Source: Salipiger aestuarii
GTDB lineage: Bacteria; Pseudomonadota; Alphaproteobacteria; Rhodobacterales; Rhodobacteraceae
Direction of reading: 5' to 3'
NCBI RefSeq assembly: GCF_003259905.1
Contig: NZ_QLMG01000001.1
Span: forward strand, 1 to 64,000
Length of the DNA: 64,000 nt
Shown here: positions 56,855 through 64,000 of the stretch, in pieces
How positions within the stretch are numbered: position 1 is the stretch's first letter
Layout of the letters: each line of letters begins with the position of its first letter
Notes under the pieces: model-generated
The model's input: only the letters and a program-made list of their open reading frames with translations
What the model was told of the DNA's origin: nothing
Database searches by the model: none
Translations under genes and position numbers: made by a program

Positions 56855-56891
56855 AAAAGGCCGCGCTTTCCGGTGTCCGGACTGCGCGGCC
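56855..56891 (-). terminator. Probable terminator of the DUF1127 gene
   Basis: GGCCGCGC (56859-56866) pairs with GCGCGGCC (56884-56891); on the minus strand the stem is followed by TTTTCC. It lies 25 bp after the DUF1127 stop. Confidence 0.5.
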
Positions 56892-56915
56892 TGTTCGTTG
56901 CGTCGGGCGCGTGGC

Positions 56916-57206
56916 TTACCAGCGGCCGCGGGCGACCATTTCAATATCGCCGCGCGTCAGACCGATGTCGTCGAGCTCGCGGTCGGTCAGTGCGCTTAGG
57001 CTCTTGCGGGTCTGCCGCGCTTCGTGCCAGTCGATGATCGCGTCCGCGACAGTCGCGACGAAGCGGCTTGTTTTCGCGGCGATCTCGACCGAAACCGAGG
57101 CGCCTTGGGCGGGGGCGGCGCCGTAGCCGGTGACGAAGACGGAACCGATGCGCCCGGCCAGGCCGGCGGCGCCGCCATCGGTGCGGAAAGAGTCGTATGC
57201 CGACAT
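56916..57206 (-). CDS. DUF1127 small protein
   Basis: 96 residues; the C-terminal LSALTDRELDDIGLTRGDIEMVARG is the DUF1127 motif (YjiS-like), Arg-rich and often RNA- or phosphate-related in alphaproteobacteria. The N-terminal part is Ala/Gly-rich. Confidence 0.85.
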   Translation of the reverse strand: MSAYDSFRTDGGAAGLAGRIGSVFVTGYGAAPAQGASVSVEIAAKTSRFVATVADAIIDWHEARQTRKSLSALTDRELDDIGLTRGDIEMVARGRW

Positions 57207-57537
57207 GGGTCAGTGTCCTTGTGAATGAGTTCTCAAACTGCCTGATTTCTATGCGGACGTAGTGGCAGAAATGGGTACAGGCAATACGAGAGATTGCATG
57301 GGTTCCATGCAGTTTCGGAATGGCTCGAAAATTGGGTTAATACCCCGCAAAAGCGCTGATTTTTCCAGCGACAATGAGTCGCCTTCAGGCGGAAACCTGT
57401 CGCAAATGCGCCGCGCTGCTTGGAGAAACGGCGGACCGGGTTGCAATCGCATTGCCTGGGCATTGGCGCGTGTTCGCCTTTCGTGCTATCTCGCGGGTTA
57501 AGGAAGCCTTAGAACAACAATGAGCAGGCGGGCCGAC
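57207..57537. other. Promoter region upstream of ruvC
   Basis: About 330 bp with no gene of its own. The left half is AT-richer and should hold the DUF1127 promoter; the right half leads to ruvC and holds the SOS-box-like sequence at 57472-57486. Confidence 0.5.
57472..57486 (+). promoter_or_regulatory. Candidate LexA (SOS) box upstream of ruvC
   Basis: GTTC, seven bases, GTGC (57472-57486) matches the alphaproteobacterial LexA site GTTC-N7-GTTC with one mismatch. It lies about 50 bp before the ruvC start, over a TTGGCG (57463) / CTATCT (57486) promoter-like pair. Confidence 0.4.
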
Positions 57538-58029
57538 ATGCGGGTATTGGGCATCGATCCGGGGCTAAGACGCCTTGGCTGGGGAATCATCGACATGCAG
57601 GGCAGCCGGTTGCGCCATGTGGCGAACGGTGTCTGCGAATCCGATTCTGCCGATGATCTGGCCACGCGTCTGCTGTCCCTGCACCGCCAGCTCAGCGCGG
57701 TGTTCGAACGCTACGCGCCGCAGCTTGCGGCGATCGAACAGACCTTCGTCAACAAGGATGCGGTGGGGACGCTGAAACTGGGCCAGGCGCGCGGCGTTGC
57801 GCTGCTGGTGCCCGCGCAGTTCGGGCTGCCGGTGGGGGAGTACGCGCCCAACAAGGTCAAAAAGACCGTGGTGGGGGTGGGCCATGCCGACAAGGGACAG
57901 ATCGATCACATGGTCAGGATGCAGCTGCCGCGCGTCGAGATTGCCGGCCCGGATGCGGCCGACGCTCTGGCCATCGCCATCTGCCACGCGCATCATGTGG
58001 GCGCACAGACCATGAAGATCCGGGCCTGA
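57538..58029 (+). CDS. ruvC: Holliday junction resolvase RuvC
   Basis: About 163-169 residues (ATG 57538 or 57520). [13 protein letters not shown] with the catalytic Asp, [22 protein letters not shown] with the acidic residue, and the end [15 protein letters not shown] with the last Asp pair are RuvC. It cuts Holliday junctions. ATG 57538 gives MRVLGIDPG, the usual start. Confidence 0.95.
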   Translation: MRVLGIDPGLRRLGWGIIDMQGSRLRHVANGVCESDSADDLATRLLSLHRQLSAVFERYAPQLAAIEQTFVNKDAVGTLKLGQARGVALLVPAQFGLPVGEYAPNKVKKTVVGVGHADKGQIDHMVRMQLPRVEIAGPDAADALAIAICHAHHVGAQTMKIRA

Positions 58030-58051
58030 GCCCGCCAAGGAAAGTACGGAC

Positions 58052-58723
58052 ATGATCGGACGCATCGCCGGACGCATCGAATACAAGGGCGACGATCATG
58101 TGCTGATCGACGTGCGCGGCGTGGGCTATATGGTCTATTGTTCGGACCGCGTGCTGGCCACCTTGCCCGGCCCCGGCGAGGTGGCCGCGCTGTATACCGA
58201 CCTGCTGGTGCGCGAGGATCTGTTGCAGCTGTTCGGCTTTCCCACGCTGGTGGAAAAGGAATGGCACCGGTTGCTGACCTCGGTGCAGGGCATCGGGGCC
58301 AAGGCGTCTCTGGCCATTCTGGGCACGCTTGGCCCCGATGGCGTCAGCCGCGCCATCGCGCTGGGTGACGTCAACGCGATCAAGACGGCCAAGGGCATCG
58401 GCCCCAAGACGGCGCAGCGCGTGGTGATCGAACTCAAGGACAAGGCCCCGGCGGTCATGGCGATGGGCAGCGGCACGGTGACCACGCCCGATGCTGACGT
58501 GATCGAAGACGCCCCCGTCGCGCGCCCCCGCGCACCGACCGCGCCAGCCCCGGCCCCCGCCTCGGCCTCGGCGCAGGCCGAGGCGCTGTCGGCGCTGTCC
58601 AACCTTGGTTACGCCCCCGCCGAAGCGGCGGGGGCCGTGGCTCAGGCCGCGCAGGACACTCCCGACGCCGAAACCTCGGCCCTGATCCGCACCGCGCTGC
58701 GCCTGCTGGCACCAAAGGCCTGA
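58052..58723 (+). CDS. ruvA: Holliday junction branch migration protein RuvA
   Basis: 223 residues: [26 protein letters not shown], helix-hairpin-helix [13 protein letters not shown] and [12 protein letters not shown], a Pro/Ala-rich linker (150-180), and domain III ([15 protein letters not shown]). It holds the junction for RuvB. Confidence 0.95.
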   Translation: MIGRIAGRIEYKGDDHVLIDVRGVGYMVYCSDRVLATLPGPGEVAALYTDLLVREDLLQLFGFPTLVEKEWHRLLTSVQGIGAKASLAILGTLGPDGVSRAIALGDVNAIKTAKGIGPKTAQRVVIELKDKAPAVMAMGSGTVTTPDADVIEDAPVARPRAPTAPAPAPASASAQAEALSALSNLGYAPAEAAGAVAQAAQDTPDAETSALIRTALRLLAPKA

Positions 58724-58727
58724 GCGG

Positions 58728-59609
58728 ATGCTGTTTCAGGACTTGTTGCGTCTGCACCGGCTGCCACAAACCGAGGTCGCGCTTTGCCTGCACAAACCCT
58801 CGGACCCGATTGCGCGACGAAGCCTGTCGATGCTGGCCGACGAACGCCCGGATCTGTTCGACATCTACCAATCGACACATGCCCCCGCGCCCGAGACCAC
58901 CCTGCGCAATCGCGCCTGTCTCGCGTCGTTCCTTGCGGTCCCGGGGGGCGATGTGGTCTTTCTCGGCCTGTTTCAGCGCGAGATCGGCCCGGTGCTGTCT
59001 ATAAACGACTGGCTGGACGATCCAGGCCGCCGCGAAATGCTGGACCGGGTGGATGGCCATATCGCCCGACCGGAAGAACGCGCAGCGCGGCTCGGCGGGC
59101 GTACCCTGTTTCACCTGCGCCGGCACGATGCGTTTGCCGATCTTGAAAAGCGTCTTGTCTGTCAGGATCCTGGCGGGCGAACTTACATGCGGCTTGCCGA
59201 AACCACCCCGCTGCAAGTTCTCGAAATCAGGCGCCATGGGCAGGTTGCGCCCCCGATGCCAGACTGGACGGAACTGACCCTGACACGCCGCGAAATCCAA
59301 TCGCTTCCGCGCGACTGGGCGATCACGCTTCGCAACTGGCGCGGCATATATCTGATCGTCGACGAGAAAGACGGGCAACGCTACGTCGGGTCCGCCTATG
59401 GGGTCGACAATCTTCTTGGCCGCTGGCAACAGCACACGGCGGGCGATCGGGGAGTGACACGCGAACTGGCGCACCGAGATCCCGCCACATTCCGGTTCGC
59501 GATTCTGGAACTGGTGTCGCCCACGGCCTTGCCCGAAGAGGTGCTGGCGCGTGAGAACAGCTGGAAACTGCGCCTTGATACCCGCCGCAACGGTCTGAAC
59601 GGAAACTGA
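58728..59609 (+). CDS. GIY-YIG nuclease inserted in the ruv operon
   Basis: 293 residues. The C-terminal ~95 hold a GIY-YIG core: GIYLIV, then RYVGSAYG, an Arg in LLGRWQQH, a Glu in LARENSWKL and an Asn near the end (NGLNGN). The N-terminal ~190 match the type of domain fused to other stand-alone nucleases ([22 protein letters not shown]). It starts 4 bp after ruvA and stops 1 bp before the ruvB ATG, so it is cotranscribed and probably coupled. A DNA nuclease is expected; the substrate is unknown. Confidence 0.82.
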   Translation: MLFQDLLRLHRLPQTEVALCLHKPSDPIARRSLSMLADERPDLFDIYQSTHAPAPETTLRNRACLASFLAVPGGDVVFLGLFQREIGPVLSINDWLDDPGRREMLDRVDGHIARPEERAARLGGRTLFHLRRHDAFADLEKRLVCQDPGGRTYMRLAETTPLQVLEIRRHGQVAPPMPDWTELTLTRREIQSLPRDWAITLRNWRGIYLIVDEKDGQRYVGSAYGVDNLLGRWQQHTAGDRGVTRELAHRDPATFRFAILELVSPTALPEEVLARENSWKLRLDTRRNGLNGN

Positions 59610-59610
59610 G

Positions 59611-60636
59611 ATGACAGGCCCCGATCCCACCCTGCGCCCCGACCCGCTGCCCGAGGACGAGGGCCGTGCCCTGCGCCCGCAGATGCTTGGCGATTTCGTC
59701 GGTCAGGCCGAATTGCGCGCCAACCTGCGCGTCTTCATCCAGTCCGCCCGCCAGCGTGCCGAGGCGATGGACCACACGCTGTTTCACGGCCCCCCCGGCC
59801 TTGGCAAGACGACGCTGGCGCAGATCATGGCGCGCGAGCTGGGGGTCGGGTTCCGCATGACCTCGGGGCCGGTGCTGGCCAAGGCGGGCGATCTGGCGGC
59901 GATCCTGACCAATCTTGAACGCAACGACGTGCTGTTCATCGACGAGATCCACCGGCTGAACCCCGCCGTCGAAGAGGTGCTGTACCCCGCGATGGAAGAT
60001 TACGAGCTGGACCTCGTGATCGGCGAAGGCCCGGCCGCGCGCACCGTGCGCATCGAATTGCAGCCCTTTACGCTGGTCGGGGCGACGACGCGGCTGGGCC
60101 TGCTGACAACGCCGCTGCGCGACCGTTTCGGCATTCCGACGCGGTTGCAATTTTATACCGTGGACGAGCTGAACCTGATCGTCACCCGCAACGCCGAAAA
60201 GCTGGGGGTGCGGGCGGATGCGGATGGCGCGCGCGAGATCGCCAAGCGATCACGCGGCACGCCCCGGATCGCGGGGCGGTTGCTGCGCCGGGTGGTCGAT
60301 TTCGCGGTGGTCGAAGGTGACGGTGTTGTCACGCGAGAACTGGCCGATGGTGCGCTGACGCGACTGGGGGTCGACAGCATCGGGCTGGACGGGGCCGACA
60401 GGCGCTATCTGACCCTGATCGCGGAACATTACCACGGAGGCCCGGTCGGCATCGAAACCCTGTCCGCCGCGCTATCGGAAAGCCGCGACGCGCTGGAGGA
60501 AGTGATTGAGCCGTTCCTGCTGCAACAGGGCCTGATCCAGCGCACCCCGCGCGGGCGCATGCTGACGCAGGGGGCCTGGACGCATCTGGGCATGGCCGCG
60601 CCCAAACCGCCCGGCCAGTCGTCACTGTTCGATTAA
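59611..60636 (+). CDS. ruvB: Holliday junction branch migration ATPase RuvB
   Basis: 341 residues; [12 protein letters not shown], Walker [17 protein letters not shown], Walker B FIDEIHRL, and the winged-helix end ([17 protein letters not shown]). It forms the hexameric motor on RuvA. Its last 4 bp overlap the convergent YrhK-like gene. Confidence 0.96.
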   Translation: MTGPDPTLRPDPLPEDEGRALRPQMLGDFVGQAELRANLRVFIQSARQRAEAMDHTLFHGPPGLGKTTLAQIMARELGVGFRMTSGPVLAKAGDLAAILTNLERNDVLFIDEIHRLNPAVEEVLYPAMEDYELDLVIGEGPAARTVRIELQPFTLVGATTRLGLLTTPLRDRFGIPTRLQFYTVDELNLIVTRNAEKLGVRADADGAREIAKRSRGTPRIAGRLLRRVVDFAVVEGDGVVTRELADGALTRLGVDSIGLDGADRRYLTLIAEHYHGGPVGIETLSAALSESRDALEEVIEPFLLQQGLIQRTPRGRMLTQGAWTHLGMAAPKPPGQSSLFD

Positions 60637-60914
60637 TCCTTGTAGCGGTTGGCGAGGCTGTCGATCTTGCCCATGCGGTACAGCTTGATTTCGCGCGCCA
60701 GTTTCAGCGTGGGTTTGGCCATGAAGCACAGCGATCCGATGGTAAAGAACCAGATCGCCTGCGTCTCGTATTGCTTCCAGAAGAACAGGACCGATCCGAT
60801 GGTGAAACAGACCGCCGCCGCGAAGTCGACCAGCGTATGGGCGATTTCAAACATCGCATAAACGCGGCGTGTGTCATGGTTGCGGTCACGGTTTTCGTGG
60901 CGGAAGAGTTTCAT
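60633..60914 (-). CDS. YrhK-domain small membrane protein
   Basis: 93 residues with two hydrophobic helices ([34 protein letters not shown]) and the YrhK-like end [19 protein letters not shown]. Function unknown. It starts within the stop of the upstream coiled-coil gene (ATGA). Confidence 0.75.
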   Translation of the reverse strand: MKLFRHENRDRNHDTRRVYAMFEIAHTLVDFAAAVCFTIGSVLFFWKQYETQAIWFFTIGSLCFMAKPTLKLAREIKLYRMGKIDSLANRYKD

Positions 60915-61402
60915 TTAGAGTTTTCCGAGCGTCTCAGACCCAATAGCAAAACTGCTGCGAGTAATGCTATCAATAGAGTCACCCCCATGGTGAATACTCG
61001 ATCCACTTCCACCCTTATCGCGCGCACAGTTTCCTCGAAATCACTCTCGACAGAGTTCAGCTTCTCTCTGAGCAGGAGCACCTCAATCAACTCCCGAGGC
61101 TGCAAATCTAAATTCTCCTCAAGGGCGTCGATCCGAGCTGAGTCATACTTTTGACCTTCGGCCAGCGCGCCTACTGATAGACTTTCAGCATCGGAGTTAA
61201 CCAAGGCAATCATTGCTTCCTCCAGAGATTGAACACGCTCCGCCAAATGCTGAGCCTCTTGGATTGCGTCCTCAAAATCGTGGCTCAGCTGCCTATTAGT
61301 CAGCGGAACACCTGAGGTCGCATTGAGATATACTGTGCTTGCTATGCTTGCAATTGCTAGGGCTGTCACAGCCAAAATAAGAATATTGATAAATGTTCGC
61401 AT
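60911..61402 (-). CDS. Coiled-coil membrane protein, hypothetical, low GC
   Basis: 163 residues: membrane helix (NILILAVTALAIASIAST), a coiled coil of about 90 residues (LSHDFEDAIQEAQHLAERVQ, then LQPRELIEVLLLREKLNSVE) and a C-terminal membrane helix (LLIALLAAVLLLGL). I know no family. Base composition is clearly lower in GC than its neighbours, suggesting transfer. ATG 61402 is chosen; TTG 61435 with GGGAAGG in front is an alternative. Confidence 0.65.
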   Translation of the reverse strand: MRTFINILILAVTALAIASIASTVYLNATSGVPLTNRQLSHDFEDAIQEAQHLAERVQSLEEAMIALVNSDAESLSVGALAEGQKYDSARIDALEENLDLQPRELIEVLLLREKLNSVESDFEETVRAIRVEVDRVFTMGVTLLIALLAAVLLLGLRRSENSK

Positions 61403-61462
61403 ACTGGAGAAACCGCGCACTAAGGGCCAGATCAACGATGGGCCTTCCCGAAAGCCCCTAAA

Positions 61463-62533
61463 TCACCGACTAAGTCCACCCCTGATCGTCGGCACATCCA
61501 GCGAGGCGAACCCGTAGTTCCGCAGCCAGCGCAGATCAGAATCAAAGAACGCCCGCAGATCGGGGATGCCGTATTTCAGCATGGCGATGCGGTCGATGCC
61601 CATGCCAAAGGCAAAGCCCTGCCATTCGTCGGGGTCGATCCCGCCCGCGCGCAGCACCTTGGGGTGGACCATGCCGGACCCCAGCACTTCGAGCCAGTCG
61701 TCGCCTTCGCCGACCTTCACCGAGCCGTCTTTCCACTGGCACTGGATGTCGACCTCGGCCGAGGGTTCGGTGAAGGGGAAGTGCGAGGCGCGAAAGCGGG
61801 TTTTGACCGCCGTGCCGAAATACGCAGAAAAGAATTCTTCGAGCACCCATTTCAGGTTCGCCATCGAGATGTCCTTGTCGATGGCAAGACCTTCGACCTG
61901 ATGGAACATCGGGGTATGGGTCTGATCGTAGTCGGCGCGATACACGCGGCCCGGACAGATGATGCGAGTCGGTGCACCGCCTGCCTCCATCGACCGGATC
62001 TGCACCGGCGAGGTGTGGGTGCGCAGCACATGCGGCGGACGGTCGTCGCCCTCGGCGCGGTGCATGTAGAACGTGTCCATCTCGGCGCGGGCCGGGTGGT
62101 GGCCGGGAATGTTGAGCGCGTCGAAATTGTACCAGTCGGTTTCGACCTGCGGCCCTTCGGCCACGGCAAAACCCATATCGGCAAAGATCGCGGTGCATTC
62201 TTCCCAGACCTGGCTGACTGGATGGATGGTGCCGCTGCGCCGTCCACGTCCCGGCAGGGTCACGTCGAGCCATTCCGCCTTGAGCCGTTCGTTCAGCGCG
62301 GCATCCGCCAGCCCCGCCTTTTTCGCCGCAAGGGCCGCGTTGATCTCATCCTTGAGCGCGTTGAGCCTGGGGCCCATGATCTGGCGTTCCTCGGGGCTCA
62401 TCTTGCCGAGTTCGCGCATCTTGAGGCTGATTTCGCCCTTTTTGCCGACCGCCTGCACGCGCAGCTCTTCAAGAGCGGCCTCGCCGGTGGCGGCTGCGAT
62501 CAGCTCGATGTACTTGTCGCGCAGGTCATTCAT
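61463..62533 (-). CDS. pheS: Phenylalanyl-tRNA synthetase alpha chain
   Basis: 356 residues of the class II alpha subunit: N-terminal coiled coil ([21 protein letters not shown]), [14 protein letters not shown], motif 2-like [19 protein letters not shown] and motif 3 [14 protein letters not shown]. It charges tRNA-Phe together with PheT, which is not within the window. Confidence 0.97.
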   Translation of the reverse strand: MNDLRDKYIELIAAATGEAALEELRVQAVGKKGEISLKMRELGKMSPEERQIMGPRLNALKDEINAALAAKKAGLADAALNERLKAEWLDVTLPGRGRRSGTIHPVSQVWEECTAIFADMGFAVAEGPQVETDWYNFDALNIPGHHPARAEMDTFYMHRAEGDDRPPHVLRTHTSPVQIRSMEAGGAPTRIICPGRVYRADYDQTHTPMFHQVEGLAIDKDISMANLKWVLEEFFSAYFGTAVKTRFRASHFPFTEPSAEVDIQCQWKDGSVKVGEGDDWLEVLGSGMVHPKVLRAGGIDPDEWQGFAFGMGIDRIAMLKYGIPDLRAFFDSDLRWLRNYGFASLDVPTIRGGLSR

Positions 62534-62620
62534 GGTCGCTACTCTCGGGTCATGATCTTGCGCATTTCCCTATCGGCACGGGCGCGCGGGCGCAAGCCGG
62601 ATGCCCGGCGTGCCCTGCCG

Positions 62621-64000
62621 TCACAGCGCGATGCGGTACACCAGGAACCCGTCGTCGGTTTCGCCAGCCTCTTCCAGCGCCAGCCCGTCGATCGAGGCGG
62701 CATGGGCGCGTGCGGCCGGTCCGGTCTGGAACAGGACCGTGGTGTCGGGCAGAGGGACAAAGCGCCAGTTGCCGTCGGCCTCGGGGTCGATGGTGCCCTT
62801 TTCGACGATGTAGCGCACGACGACGTCGCGATTGGTATCGGGCGCTTCGAACACCACGGTGTCGCCGGTGCCGGGGAAATTGCCGCCGCCCGAGGCGCGG
62901 TAGTTGTTGGTCGCGATGATGAATTCGGCATCCGGGGTGACGGGCGCGCCGTTGCGCATCAGCCCGACGATCCGGTTGGCGTCCGGCGCTGCCACAGCCC
63001 CGTCCGCGTCGTATTTCATCGGTTGGGACAGGTCGATCCGATAGTCGACGCCGTCGATCACATCGAAATTATAGCTGGGGAAATCGGGGTTCAGCAGGGG
63101 CGCATCGGTGGCGCCCGGCGTGATGCGATTGAACATGCCCGCGGCGCGTTCCAGCCAGTCCTTCAGCTGCGCCCCCGTCACTTTTACCGCGCGCACCGTG
63201 TTGGGGTACAGGTACAGGTCGGCGACGTTGCGAATGGCAAGGTCGCCGGCCGGCATGTCGGTATAGTAGTCAGGGCCGCCGCGCCCGCCGGATTTGAACG
63301 GCGCGGCGGCGGACAGGATCGGCAGGCCCTCGTATGCGGTGCCCCGCATCATCTGCGCCATATACCAGGCCTGCGCGTTCGCCACGATCTGCACCGACGG
63401 GTCATCGGCCACCAGCGCGAAATAGGAATGCAGCGGCGCGCTGCTGCGCCCGACGGGGCGGCGCACATAATCCAGCGTTTCCTCATGCGCCTGTCTGGCG
63501 GCGGCAAGCACGGCGGCCTCGTCGCCCACAAGCGGAGTGATCACGCGGTCCTCGCCACGCTTGAAGATGGGGCGCGCTTCCGAGGACGCGGACGCCACCT
63601 TCCAGCGGTTGCCATCGCGTTCCAGCAGCAGGTCGATCAGCCCCATGTGTGACCCCCAGAACCCGCCCATCACGGCGGGCTTGCCCAGAATCGTTCCGGC
63701 GGTCACATCGACCCCGTCGAACCCGGCGTAATCGGGGGACGGGAACACAAGGTGGCTGTGCCCGGTCATCACGGCGTCAATGCCATCCACCCCTGCCAGT
63801 GGCACCGAGGCGTTTTCCATCCCCTCGCTGTGGCGGGAGGACCCGATGCCCGAATGGCTGAGCGCGACGATGATGTCGGCGCCTTCCTCAATCATCCGGG
63901 GCACATAGGCGCGGGCGGTGTCGACGATGTCGCGAGCGGTGACGCTGCCTTCCAGGTGCTTGCGGTCCCAGCTCATCACCTGAGGCGGGGTAAAGCCGAT
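62621..64000 (-). CDS. cpdB: 2',3'-cyclic-nucleotide 2'-phosphodiesterase/3'-nucleotidase, C-terminal part
   Basis: About 460 residues in frame up to the window edge; the N-terminus lies beyond 64000. Visible are the end of the metallophosphoesterase domain (VALSHSGIGSS, MTGHSHLVFPS) and the 5'-nucleotidase C-terminal substrate domain (AAAPFKSGGRGG, LYLYPNTVRAVKVTGAQLKDWLE, IIATNNYRASGGGNFPGTG). A periplasmic enzyme that scavenges nucleotides. Confidence 0.9.
   Translation of the reverse strand: MGFTPPQVMSWDRKHLEGSVTARDIVDTARAYVPRMIEEGADIIVALSHSGIGSSRHSEGMENASVPLAGVDGIDAVMTGHSHLVFPSPDYAGFDGVDVTAGTILGKPAVMGGFWGSHMGLIDLLLERDGNRWKVASASSEARPIFKRGEDRVITPLVGDEAAVLAAARQAHEETLDYVRRPVGRSSAPLHSYFALVADDPSVQIVANAQAWYMAQMMRGTAYEGLPILSAAAPFKSGGRGGPDYYTDMPAGDLAIRNVADLYLYPNTVRAVKVTGAQLKDWLERAAGMFNRITPGATDAPLLNPDFPSYNFDVIDGVDYRIDLSQPMKYDADGAVAAPDANRIVGLMRNGAPVTPDAEFIIATNNYRASGGGNFPGTGDTVVFEAPDTNRDVVVRYIVEKGTIDPEADGNWRFVPLPDTTVLFQTGPAARAHAASIDGLALEEAGETDDGFLVYRIAL

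Noticed and set aside
61664-63652. 662-codon open frame on the plus strand
   Set aside because: It is antisense to pheS and the cpdB-like gene.

Overview
The window is chromosomal DNA of a GC-rich alphaproteobacterium, most probably a Rhodobacterales (Roseobacter-group) member. The clues are divergent ccr and ecm genes of the ethylmalonyl-CoA pathway, a Rhodobacter-type porin, DUF1127, DUF1244 and DUF3576 genes, an H-NS/HvrA-like protein, and a LuxR/LuxI pair of the roseobacter type. No tRNA, rRNA or CRISPR array was found.

Layout. 1-3320 is a decayed mobile element: an IS481-type transposase with a 2-nt frameshift at the left edge, a 276-bp mirror-symmetric array of CCTCCAA/TTGGAGG repeats around a hairpin (origin-like), a primase-helicase split by one ochre codon, and an integrase cut off after its arm domain. 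It lies directly upstream of a ribosomal protein operon. 3437-7905 is that operon from L29 to L30 (spc type, ending in a strong terminator; L15 and SecY do not follow). 7987-9297 is an AAA ATPase. 9497-13994 is a complete branched-chain-amino-acid-type ABC importer, followed by a broken small gene and a DUF1989 gene. 15694-20539 holds deoD, an H-NS-like gene, ecm and, divergently, ccr. 20569-22456 is a quorum-sensing block (structured upstream DNA, a small ORF, luxR, luxI), followed by a RecD-like helicase and a thioesterase.

24490-31027 (minus) is the rod-shape operon mreB-mreC-mreD-mrdA-rodA followed by a 2-hydroxyacid dehydrogenase. 31290-34126 has ytoQ, mscL, a cation efflux gene and a phosphatase. 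34205-42610 is an exopolysaccharide region: a yjbH-yjbF-yjbE-wza export set on the minus strand, diverging from the dTDP-rhamnose genes rfbC-rfbB-rfbD-rfbA. 42769-49299 is housekeeping (lolA, a transglycosylase, hspQ, threonine aldolase, ycgN, ribF, yggS, a TPR-sulfotransferase). 49404-50651 is a porin with an unusual helical insert. 50941-56795 covers DUF3576, DUF1244, N-formylglutamate amidohydrolase, pyruvate kinase, L35-L20 and prmA. 57207-60636 is ruvC-ruvA-(GIY-YIG nuclease)-ruvB with a possible SOS box. 60633-64000 has two small membrane genes (one of low GC), pheS, and the C-terminal part of a CpdB-type phosphodiesterase running off the edge.

The most interesting items are the mirror-symmetric iteron array, the GIY-YIG gene built into the ruvAB operon, the out-of-frame overlap of a small ORF with a TTG-started luxR, and the helical insertion in the porin.
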